This document shows positions 56,942-64,000 of a DNA stretch of 64,000 nt, in pieces. Numbering within the stretch: the first letter of the stretch is position 1; every line of letters begins with the position of its first letter. The translations under genes were made by a program, and so were the position numbers. Below the pieces are notes generated by a model. That model was not told where the DNA came from, ran no database searches, and saw nothing but the letters and a program-made list of their open reading frames with translations. Source of the DNA: Victivallis vadensis (lineage in GTDB: Bacteria > Verrucomicrobiota > Lentisphaeria > Victivallales > Victivallaceae); contig NZ_QEKH01000022.1 in assembly GCF_003096415.1 (NCBI RefSeq), forward strand, positions 1 through 64,000, given 5' to 3'.

Positions 56942-58408
56942 TTACTCCTGTGTCAGGATCGCGCGGCGGACTTCATCTTCGGAAGTCTGGCCGGTTGAAA
57001 CCAGTTGAAAGCCGCGGTAAACCAGCATCGAGCTGCCGTGCTCGCGCTCCAGCTCCTGCCGGACCATGCTGATCGGCACTCCGTCCGCGTCGAGCAGGTC
57101 GCGCAAATGGTCGGAGACCTGAACCAGGTCGAAGACCGGCAGCACTCCGTCGTAGCCGGTGCCGTTGCATTTGCGGCAGCCGGCGGGCAGGCAGACGTTT
57201 GCGTCGCTCAGGTGCGCCTGCTGGAAATAATCCTGTATTTCCGGAGTGAGCCGTCCCTTCTGCCTGCAGCTGCAAAGTTTGCGTACCAATCGCTGGGAGA
57301 GCAAAAGCAGCAGCACCCGGGCGAGCGCCGCCGGTGAAATGCCGAGCTCCGGGAAGCGGGAGAGGACGCGGCCGAGGTCGCCGCCCGGAATCACTGCGAT
57401 CACCAGCAGCTCCCGGGCGGCCCGGAGCGCCATTTTCATGCTTTCCGGGTCGGTAAGCTCGTCGATGAAAAGCATATCGGGAGTCTGCTGCAGCGCGGTT
57501 CCGATCAGTGCGGCCTGATTGTCCGCCGCTCCGCCGCCGACCTCCATCTGGCTGACGCCGGAGATGGCCCGCCCGATCCGGTTTTCCACGGAGAATGCGA
57601 TGCGCAGTGTGGTGTCGGCCTCCTCCATCAACGTGTACATGGTGGTGGTTCGGCCGCTGCCGGGGGGGCCGGAGATCAGGATCAGGCCGGTCGGTTTCTT
57701 GAGCGCGTTGCGGATCGCGGCGGTTTCGCCGCCGCCGAGGTTGAGGGCGTCGAGCCCCGCAGTTCCGGTCCCCGGAAGAAGCAGCCGGATGGTCAGCTTT
57801 TCGCCGCCGAAAATCCCCGCCGTGGAGGCGCGGAACCGGATCATGCTCTCCGGCAGGTTCGCCGAGAAACCGCCTTCCTGCGGCGCCCGTTTTTCGGCAA
57901 GATTCAGGTCGGCGGCGGTCTTGATTTCGTCGATCATCGCCTCGCCCAGCTCCAAATCCACCTCGCGGACCGGTTTTGAGGTGGCGCCGTGCCGGAACCG
58001 GATGGTCATGGTGCGGTTGGGCCTGGGCTCGAAATTGATCTCCCCGGCCTGTTTGCGGATCGCGTCGGTCAGCAGCGCGCGCAGCAGTACGACGGCCGCC
58101 GGATTGTCGTGCGGCCGCTCCGGGTCGAGCACCGGCGTGCCTGAAGCGCCGATCAGCTCCAGCCCTTGAGTCGGGCGCTTCGGCTTGCGGGCGGGGAAAA
58201 GCTTGCGGAAGCTGAAACCGCTTTTGGCTATCGCCCGTCCGACCGGAAACAGCGCCAGCACGACCGGCCCCAGAAAGAGGGCCGCGAGGTTCAGCCACGG
58301 GCGCCAGGCGCGCTTCTCCGCCACGTGCTGATCCACATATTTCAATGTGAAAAGTCCAAAATACAGCCAGACCGCCGGAATCAGCAGTTGGATCGGATTG
58401 TAGCTCAC
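56942..58408 (-). CDS. Membrane-anchored, degenerate GspE/PilB-type secretion ATPase
   Basis: The 488-residue protein has one or two hydrophobic segments at its N-terminus (residues about 5-60), where GspE/PilB have none. The GspE-type N-domain and core follow. Walker A reads GPPGSGRTTT, with Arg253 in place of the catalytic Lys. The Asp-box-like FSVENRIGR is present, Walker B reads LFIDELTD in place of GEIRD, and the His-box His is absent (VIAVIPGGDLGRV). The zinc motifs (CSCRQK...CRKCNGTGYDG) remain. Start is GTG with AGGGGTG upstream. It may be a pseudo-ATPase partner for pilin-like export. Confidence 0.75.
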   Translation of the reverse strand: MSYNPIQLLIPAVWLYFGLFTLKYVDQHVAEKRAWRPWLNLAALFLGPVVLALFPVGRAIAKSGFSFRKLFPARKPKRPTQGLELIGASGTPVLDPERPHDNPAAVVLLRALLTDAIRKQAGEINFEPRPNRTMTIRFRHGATSKPVREVDLELGEAMIDEIKTAADLNLAEKRAPQEGGFSANLPESMIRFRASTAGIFGGEKLTIRLLLPGTGTAGLDALNLGGGETAAIRNALKKPTGLILISGPPGSGRTTTMYTLMEEADTTLRIAFSVENRIGRAISGVSQMEVGGGAADNQAALIGTALQQTPDMLFIDELTDPESMKMALRAARELLVIAVIPGGDLGRVLSRFPELGISPAALARVLLLLLSQRLVRKLCSCRQKGRLTPEIQDYFQQAHLSDANVCLPAGCRKCNGTGYDGVLPVFDLVQVSDHLRDLLDADGVPISMVRQELEREHGSSMLVYRGFQLVSTGQTSEDEVRRAILTQE

Positions 58409-58601
58409 GGGTCACCCCTTGCGGTTGTACGTTATGGTCGGGTGTTTCTTCGGGGGATAATTTAGCCTGTTTTCCGGGATTTTGCAACCGGAAACCGTTC
58501 CGGTTCCGGCGAAATTATCGCCGTGCCGCAAGCCGGAAGCCGCTTATGCGGCGCCTGTTTCAAAAAAAATCGTCGAAAATTGGTAAATTTCTTCGAAGCG
58601 G
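58409..58601. other. Divergent intergenic region between the GspE-like gene and tig
   Basis: No gene is seen. Small hairpins include GCCGC-TTAT-GCGGC (58539-58552). The minus-strand promoter for the GspE-like operon must lie here, but no clear consensus is visible. Short frames on the minus strand are not supported. Confidence 0.5.
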
Positions 58602-58630
58602 TTGACATTTGAAATTTGATACGATATATT
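58602..58630 (+). promoter_or_regulatory. Promoter of tig-clpPX
   Basis: TTGACA (58602-58607), a 17-bp spacer and TATATT (58625-58630). The leader to the ATG at 58722 is about 85 nt. Confidence 0.75.
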
Positions 58631-58721
58631 AAAAGTCTGTCTGCAATGTGGACGGATATGGTTGAATATGAATGCAAACCCGTCGACCGGGGGCTTTTTT
58701 AAGGAAAGGTTTGGTGTTTTG

Positions 58722-60029
58722 ATGGCAAAGAAGTTGGTGGATTCCATCCAGATGGAAGTGCGGGATGCTCAGCCGTGCCGCAAGGAATTTGATTTCGTCG
58801 TTCCGGCGGACGTGGTGAAGAGCGAGGCCGAGAAGACCGTGCGCGAGATCGCCGGGATGGTGTCGGTTCCGGGCTTCCGCCAGGGCAAGGCTCCGGTCAA
58901 CATGATCAAGACCAAGTATGACGGTGAAATCAGGGAAGAACTGCAGCGTAAGATCATGTACGCCGCGTTTGAGATGGCCAGCAAGGATGAGGTCTACGAT
59001 ATCATCTCCTGCGGCATCGAAGGCAAGCCCGAGCTGAAGCTCGATGCAGAATTCAAGTTCACCCTCGGCGCGGACGTCGCTCCGGAGATCGAAGTCGGCG
59101 ACTACAAGGCGATCAAAGTCGAAATTCCGAAGGACGCCGTTACCGACGAGCAGGTCGAGGAGCGTGTGAAGTTCTACCGTACGATGTACGGCAACTACGC
59201 CGACGTCGAAGGCGCCGCGCAGGCCGAAGATATGCTCAAGGTCAGCTACAAGAGCGACTTCGAGCTGCCGGAGGACGCGACCCCGGCGGTGAAGCGCCAG
59301 GCCGAAGCCGACAACACTTTCATCTGGCTCAGCGAACCTGAGTCGATTCCGGGCTGCATCAAGGCGCTGACCGGTGCGGAAAAAGGCAAGGAATACACCT
59401 TTGACGCGGTCTATCCGGCCGACTACCGCGAAGCCGCCCTCGCCGGCAAGACCGTGAAATACACGGTGAAGGTCGAAGGCATCCAGCGCCGTTCGGTGCT
59501 GACCGACGAGGAACTGGCCGAGAAGGCCCGCGTGAAGTCCCTCGAAGAGTTCCGCGATATGCTGCGCAAGGCGATGGAGCAGGAGAGCGAAACCAAGCAT
59601 CACAATGAAGTGGTCGAGGCGGTCTACAAGCGGCTGGCCGAGCAGGTCGGCGACGTCGAGCTGCCTCCGAACGTGCTGCAGGCTGAAATTTCCAAGGAGC
59701 TCCAGAAGATCGCCCGCGAAGTGGTGAAGAGCGAGGAAGACGCCGAAACCTTCAAGAAGGAGCTGGAAACGCACAAGGCTGCCGCCGAAAAGGCCGCGCG
59801 GGAGTCCCTGAAGAAGAGCTTCATCCTGCGCAAGATCGCGAAACTGGAGAATATTTCGCTGTCGCAGGGCGAAGTGGATGAACAGCTCAATCAGATGAGC
59901 CGTTACTACGGTTACAAGGAGAAGGAATTCCGCGCGATGCTCGAAAAGAACGGCGGAATGGACGATCTCCAGCTTGATCTCATCAATGCCAAGGTGCTGA
60001 GCATGCTTGCGGAATCCGCGGCGAAGTAA
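58722..60029 (+). CDS. tig: Trigger factor
   Basis: The 435-residue protein has the trigger factor ribosome-binding signature [10 protein letters not shown] at about residues 46-55, the PPIase-like middle domain, and a helical C-terminal domain rich in Glu/Lys. It binds nascent chains at the ribosome exit and helps folding. The start at 58722 gives the normal N-terminus ([10 protein letters not shown]); AAGGAAAGG lies 12 nt upstream. An upstream in-frame extension (from 58662) is not conserved. It is followed by clpP and clpX, the usual order in many bacteria. Confidence 0.93.
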   Translation: MAKKLVDSIQMEVRDAQPCRKEFDFVVPADVVKSEAEKTVREIAGMVSVPGFRQGKAPVNMIKTKYDGEIREELQRKIMYAAFEMASKDEVYDIISCGIEGKPELKLDAEFKFTLGADVAPEIEVGDYKAIKVEIPKDAVTDEQVEERVKFYRTMYGNYADVEGAAQAEDMLKVSYKSDFELPEDATPAVKRQAEADNTFIWLSEPESIPGCIKALTGAEKGKEYTFDAVYPADYREAALAGKTVKYTVKVEGIQRRSVLTDEELAEKARVKSLEEFRDMLRKAMEQESETKHHNEVVEAVYKRLAEQVGDVELPPNVLQAEISKELQKIAREVVKSEEDAETFKKELETHKAAAEKAARESLKKSFILRKIAKLENISLSQGEVDEQLNQMSRYYGYKEKEFRAMLEKNGGMDDLQLDLINAKVLSMLAESAAK

Positions 60030-60055
60030 ACATCCGGATCATTGATTACTCCGAC

Positions 60056-60096
60056 GGGACCGGGCGGCCGAAAAATTTCAGCGGCAGCCGGGTCCC
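60056..60096 (+). terminator. Hairpin between tig and clpP
   Basis: GGGACCGGGC pairs with GCCGGGTCCC (one mismatch) around a 21-nt loop, followed by ATTTGGTTTTATT. It could attenuate readthrough into clpP. TTGACA at 60108 and TATATT at 60122 follow, but are only 8 bp apart. Confidence 0.4.
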
Positions 60097-60196
60097 ATTT
60101 GGTTTTATTGACAATGTCTGCTATATTAGCGGAAGAGCGAGGTGGCTGCGGCCGCCGGATTTTCCGATTCAATATTTAACGTACGGAGATAAAGTT

Positions 60197-60802
60197 ATGA
60201 AGAGCAATTCGTTTCTGGTTCCGATGGTGGTCGAACAGACCGGACAGGGAGAACGCGCATTCGATATCTACAGCCGGCTGCTGAAAGACCGGATTATTCT
60301 GCTGGGAACCCCGATCGACGACGATGTCGCGAACCTGATCGTGGCGCAGCTGCTGTTTTTGCAGGCCGAAGATCCGAAAAAGGACATCGACCTTTATATC
60401 AACAGCCCCGGCGGTTCGGTGACGGCCGGCCTGGCGATCTACGACACGATGCAGATTCTCTCCTGCGACGTGAAAACCTACTGCGTCGGACAGTGCGCGT
60501 CGATGGGCGCGGTGCTGCTCTGCGCCGGCGCCGCCGGCAAGCGGTTCGCGCTGCCGAACAGCCGGATCATGATCCACCAGCCGTGGGGCGGTGCGCAGGG
60601 CACTGCGGCCGATATGGATATCCAGGTCAAGGAGATCCAGCGGTTGAAGGCGATGCTGAACGGCATTTTGTCGTCGCACTCCGGCCAGCCGATCAAAAAG
60701 ATCGAAAAGGACACCGAGCGCGACTTCTTCATGGGAGCCGAAGACGCCGTCAAATACGGTCTGGTCGACAAGGTCGTCGCCCGGCCTTCGCAGGAGAAGT
60801 AA
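60197..60802 (+). CDS. clpP: ATP-dependent Clp protease proteolytic subunit
   Basis: The 201-residue protein has the ClpP catalytic triad: Ser102 ([11 protein letters not shown]), His127 ([11 protein letters not shown]) and Asp172 (KDTERD). YINSPGGSV, the oxyanion strand, is present. It forms the barrel-shaped tetradecamer that degrades proteins unfolded by ClpX or ClpA. It lies 167 bp after tig and 3 bp before clpX, so the two Clp subunits are probably made together. Confidence 0.96.
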   Translation: MKSNSFLVPMVVEQTGQGERAFDIYSRLLKDRIILLGTPIDDDVANLIVAQLLFLQAEDPKKDIDLYINSPGGSVTAGLAIYDTMQILSCDVKTYCVGQCASMGAVLLCAGAAGKRFALPNSRIMIHQPWGGAQGTAADMDIQVKEIQRLKAMLNGILSSHSGQPIKKIEKDTERDFFMGAEDAVKYGLVDKVVARPSQEK

Positions 60803-60805
60803 CCG

Positions 60806-62134
60806 ATGGCCGGAAAACGCGGAAACCGTAAATTGATCTGCGCCTTCTGCGGCGCCACGGAAGGGGACGACCCGTCGGTGATTTTTGCTCCGAGCGGTTA
60901 TGAAGGCCTGGCGATCTGTTCAAACTGCCTGAAGCAGGGTTATACCGCCCTCTGCGCCGATCAGGCTGCCGGTGCGGCGGTCAAGGAGAAGAACGCGGAA
61001 AATCCGGTTGCCAGCCTCCGGGTGCCGAGCCCGGCTGAAATCAAGGCCGAACTGGATCAGTATGTGATCGGGCAGGAACGCGCCAAGCGGGTGCTCGCCG
61101 TCGCGGTTCACAACCATTACAAACGGCTTCAGACGCAGGCCGGAGTCCACACTTCCGCGGCGCGGGATCTGTTCAGCGACGTCGAGCTCGACAAGAGCAA
61201 CGTGCTGCTGCTCGGACCGACCGGCAGCGGCAAGACGCTGCTGGCGAGGACGCTGGCCCGGCTGCTGGATGTGCCGTTCGCGATCTGCGACGCCACGACT
61301 CTGACCGAAGCCGGCTATGTCGGCGAGGATGTGGAGAACATTATCCTGCGGCTGTTTCAGGCCTCCGGCTCCAATGTGGAACGCACCCAGATCGGGATCA
61401 TCTATGTCGACGAGATCGACAAGATCGCCCGCAAGACCGAGAACGTGTCGATCACCCGCGACGTCTCCGGCGAGGGAGTGCAGCAGGCGCTGCTGAAGAT
61501 CCTCGAAGGCACGGTTGCGAATGTGCCGCCGCAGGGCGGCCGCAAGCATCCGCAGCAGGAGTTCCTGCGTATCGACACCTCGAATATCCTGTTCATCTGC
61601 GGCGGTGCGTTCGTCGGGCTGGATAAGATCATCCAGCGCCGTTGCGGCAAGCAGGTGCTCGGTTTCAAGCGTCTGGTGGACGATGAAGCGGAGCAGGCGG
61701 AACTGGATGCCGAGCATCTCGCGAAGAATCCCTATGCGAAGTGCGAACCCGAGGACCTGATCCGGTTCGGACTGATTCCGGAGTTTGTCGGCCGCCTTCC
61801 GGTGGTCACTTCGCTTGAACCGCTGCGCAAGGAGGACCTGATCCGGATTCTGAAGGAGCCGAAGAACGCGCTGATCCGCCAATACCAGCGGCTGCTGGGT
61901 ATGGAAGGGGTTACGCTGGAATTCACCGAGGACGCGCTGGAAGCACTGGCCGACAAGGCGGTGGCGCGTGGCACCGGCGCGCGCGGGTTGCGTGCAATCC
62001 TTGAGGAGATGATGGTCGATGTGATGTTCGACGCTCCATCCCGGGAGGGGATCAGCCGCTGCGTGATCGACGGCGCGGTGATCCGCGGCGAAGCGGAGCC
62101 GCAGCTGCTCGGCGAAACGCGTAAGGCACAATAG
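60806..62134 (+). CDS. clpX: ATP-dependent Clp protease ATP-binding subunit ClpX
   Basis: The 442-residue protein has the N-terminal zinc finger (CAFCG...CSNC), Walker [12 protein letters not shown], Walker [10 protein letters not shown] and the arginine-finger region typical of ClpX ([12 protein letters not shown]). It unfolds substrates and feeds them to ClpP. Length and motif order are normal. It lies 3 bp after clpP. Confidence 0.96.
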   Translation: MAGKRGNRKLICAFCGATEGDDPSVIFAPSGYEGLAICSNCLKQGYTALCADQAAGAAVKEKNAENPVASLRVPSPAEIKAELDQYVIGQERAKRVLAVAVHNHYKRLQTQAGVHTSAARDLFSDVELDKSNVLLLGPTGSGKTLLARTLARLLDVPFAICDATTLTEAGYVGEDVENIILRLFQASGSNVERTQIGIIYVDEIDKIARKTENVSITRDVSGEGVQQALLKILEGTVANVPPQGGRKHPQQEFLRIDTSNILFICGGAFVGLDKIIQRRCGKQVLGFKRLVDDEAEQAELDAEHLAKNPYAKCEPEDLIRFGLIPEFVGRLPVVTSLEPLRKEDLIRILKEPKNALIRQYQRLLGMEGVTLEFTEDALEALADKAVARGTGARGLRAILEEMMVDVMFDAPSREGISRCVIDGAVIRGEAEPQLLGETRKAQ

Positions 62135-62154
62135 CGGTTACGAAATTCCGGTTC

Positions 62155-63297
62155 ATGAATACCGTATCTGACAGCATGGAGACGAAAACCCGGGTGCTTT
62201 CGACGGATTCTCCGCTTTTGGCAGCGGGGGATTCGGTCGATGTGCTTTCCACGCTTCCGGTCAAGCCGCAGGAGCGCTACCGGTTTATCCGGAGCATCGG
62301 TTTCGGCGGAATGAAGGGGGTGCTGCTGGTATTCGACCAGGACACCGGCCGCGAAGTCGCGATGGCGATCATGCCGGATTTCCGGGACCGCCCCAAGACG
62401 GACCTGGAGAAATTCGTGCGCGAAGCCAAGCTGACCGCGCATCTGGAACACCCGAACATCGTGCCGGTTCACGATATCGGCATCGACGGCTCGGGTTCTC
62501 CCTACTTTACGATGAAATACCTGCACGGGCAGTCGCTCGCTTCCGTGCTGCGCAAGATTCAGAAGGAGGACGCCGAGACGATCGCCAATTACGGATTGGT
62601 CCGGCTGCTCCACATCTACACCCGGATCTGTCACGCGATCGAATTCGCACACTCGCAGGGAATCTGCCATCTGGACCTGAAGCCGGAAAACATCAATCTC
62701 GGCGACTTCGGTGAGGTGCTGGTTCTGGATTGGGGGCTGGCGCGTTCGTTGAAAAGTCCCGCTTCCGGCGGACTGCTTGCTCCGAATGAGGCGGGCGATG
62801 AGGTGGCCGGCCGGGTGAAGGGCACACCGGGTTACATGGCCCCGGAACAGATCCGCACTCTGAACAGCGCTCCGATCGACGTGCGTGCCGACGTGTACGC
62901 GCTGGGGGCGATTCTGTATGCGATGCTGGCGCTGACCAATCCGCTGGCGCGGCTGTCGGTCGATGAGATTCTGCGCCGCACCGTGACCGGCGAACTGCCG
63001 CCGCCCACGGAGGTCGCTCCCGAGGGACGGTATGTGCCCGCCGCGCTGGAGGCGATCTGCATGAAGGCGATGGCGCTGCGCCCGGCGGACCGGTATGCGA
63101 CGGTGCGGGAGCTGCGGGAGGACATTTTCGCGTTTCAGTCCGGCTACGTGCCGAAGGCGGAAAACGCCTCTCCGCTGAAGCACGCCGGACTGTTCATCGG
63201 CCGGAACTACCTGATTTTGCTGGTGCTGCTGACGGTGAGCCTGAGTGTGGCGCTGATCCTGCTGGCGATCAACTACTACCGGGTGGTGGCGGAGTAA
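62155..63297 (+). CDS. Tail-anchored Hanks-type Ser/Thr kinase with WNK-like lysine position
   Basis: The 380-residue protein has kinase motifs: glycine loop GFGGMKGV (residues 49-56), HLDLKPEN at 172-179 (HRD Asp174, Asn179) and DWG at 192-194. The usual VAIK lysine is replaced (VAMA, Ala71), but Lys54 in the glycine loop sits 17 residues before it, the WNK arrangement. Glu90 is the likely alphaC Glu. A single transmembrane segment (about 351-374) ends the chain, leaving only a few residues outside. No sensor domain is present. It follows clpX by 20 bp; no strong ribosome-binding site is seen. Confidence 0.85.
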   Translation: MNTVSDSMETKTRVLSTDSPLLAAGDSVDVLSTLPVKPQERYRFIRSIGFGGMKGVLLVFDQDTGREVAMAIMPDFRDRPKTDLEKFVREAKLTAHLEHPNIVPVHDIGIDGSGSPYFTMKYLHGQSLASVLRKIQKEDAETIANYGLVRLLHIYTRICHAIEFAHSQGICHLDLKPENINLGDFGEVLVLDWGLARSLKSPASGGLLAPNEAGDEVAGRVKGTPGYMAPEQIRTLNSAPIDVRADVYALGAILYAMLALTNPLARLSVDEILRRTVTGELPPPTEVAPEGRYVPAALEAICMKAMALRPADRYATVRELREDIFAFQSGYVPKAENASPLKHAGLFIGRNYLILLVLLTVSLSVALILLAINYYRVVAE

Positions 63298-63387
63298 CGG
63301 TTGCCGCCATCGTCACGAGTCGCCTTCGGCGGTTCGGATGCGCTTCGTCCCGAGGTTGCCTTTACGCCGTGTGCAAGTTTCCGAACC

Positions 63388-64000
63388 GGGATTTCGCTCC
63401 TTTAGAGCGAGCAGGGCGCTTCGCCCCTGCACCCCGACCGGCAAGGTGCCGGCGCCGGGTATTTAGATCCGGGAAAGGCGTTTCGCCTTTCCCTCCGGGT
63501 GGGGGAGGCCCCGGTAGAGACAGGCAGGCGAGTACCTGAGCGGCACACCGCTCCGGTCGGCGCAAAGCCTGCTTTTTTGCAGGCTTTAGGCACTCCCTGC
63601 GCCTGCTGCCGCCGGAGTTCACGCGCGGAGCCTCCAGATGCTGACCAGATAATAGAAAGGTACTCTCATGGAGGCTGAACTCTGCCTATCCTCATAATAC
63701 AGGCAAGGTTCAGTAAGGCTCGTATTCCAAGATGCTTGCCTGTGGGTTGGCAACTGCATTGTTGCCTGATCTCGCCTTGCCTATCCCATAATACAGGCAA
63801 GGTTCAGTAAGGCTCGTACTCAAAGATATGCTTGCCTGTGATATGGCAATTGTATTGTTGCTTGACCTCGCTTTGCGTATATCGGCAGATGAGTTCTTAT
63901 CAGCCTCCATCAGGGTATCTTTCTATTATCTGGTCAGCATCTGGAGGTTCCGCGCGTGACCTCCGGCGGCAGCAGGCGCAGGGAGTGCCTAAAGCCTGCA
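63388..64000. repeat. Second copy of the palindromic element, truncated by the window end
   Basis: The left arm runs from GGGATTTCGC at 63388, with H1 GCAGGG...CCCTGC (63411-63430), H2 CCGGCA-AGG-TGCCGG (63438-63452) and GCCTGC-T6-GCAGGC (63567-63584). The AT-rich centre from about 63630 to 63945 is the reverse complement of 54000-54310 with few changes, including the two tandem units and the 66-residue frame (63710-63910, minus). The right arm begins near 63950 and leaves the window. 63298-63387 shows nothing. Confidence 0.85.

Noticed and set aside
60108-60127. clpP promoter made of TTGACA and TATATT
   Set aside because: The two boxes are only 8 bp apart, too close for sigma-70; they may be chance or parts of two weaker promoters.

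Overview
This GC-rich window looks like chromosome of a Lentisphaerota (Victivallis-type) bacterium. The inference rests on many large secreted glycoside hydrolases, each linked to its own regulator and to a DUF1559-type pseudopilin ([14 protein letters not shown]-terminus), with no SusC/SusD pair, PTS or ABC sugar importer, mixed with ordinary bacterial housekeeping genes.

Layout. 1-4.5 kb: cassette A (GntR-type regulator, pseudopilin, GH39-like enzyme). 4.6-11.9 kb: housekeeping on the + strand (LCAT-like lipoprotein, folB, flavin reductase-like protein, mutS, ispD, yraN, comF, tRNA-Val), then 106-bp tandem repeats. 12.4-22 kb (-): cassette B (regulator, pseudopilin, LamG giant, CBM9-like lipoprotein, GH38). 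22.2-27.7 kb: acetylxylan-esterase-like hydrolase, then a divergent pair (GH78 and an unknown protein predicted alpha-helical) flanked by inverted repeat clusters. 28.2-33.7 kb (-): cassette C, whose pseudopilin gene carries a 396-bp in-frame insertion. 34-35.9 kb: ogt-like methyltransferase and GH4. 35.9-43.2 kb (-): cassette D (LacI, pseudopilin, GH2, GH78). 43.3-46.6 kb (-): MFS exporter and metG. 47-53.7 kb (+): cassette E (LacI, GH130, pseudopilin, CBM/GH39-like protein split by an in-frame TAG). 53.75-54.55 kb: an 800-bp nested palindrome. 54.6-58.4 kb (-): COG2509 flavoprotein, CvpA-like protein and a degenerate membrane-anchored GspE/PilB-like protein. 58.6-63.3 kb (+): tig-clpP-clpX and a tail-anchored Hanks-type kinase with its lysine in the WNK position. 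63.4-64 kb: a second, truncated copy of the palindromic element.

How the parts work together. Five times in 54 kb the same module recurs: one regulator, one pseudopilin, then one or more exported glycan-active enzymes. Spacing is short or the genes overlap, so each is probably one transcript. Four of the five regulators have near-consensus promoters with a 17-bp spacer ending in GGTATAAT. The enzymes (GH2, GH38, GH39-like, GH5-like, GH78, GH130) suggest that each cassette answers a different host or plant glycan.

A second layer is a family of two-hairpin repeats, nine copies in the window. Their stems vary in sequence but stay paired, and they sit mostly between convergent genes.
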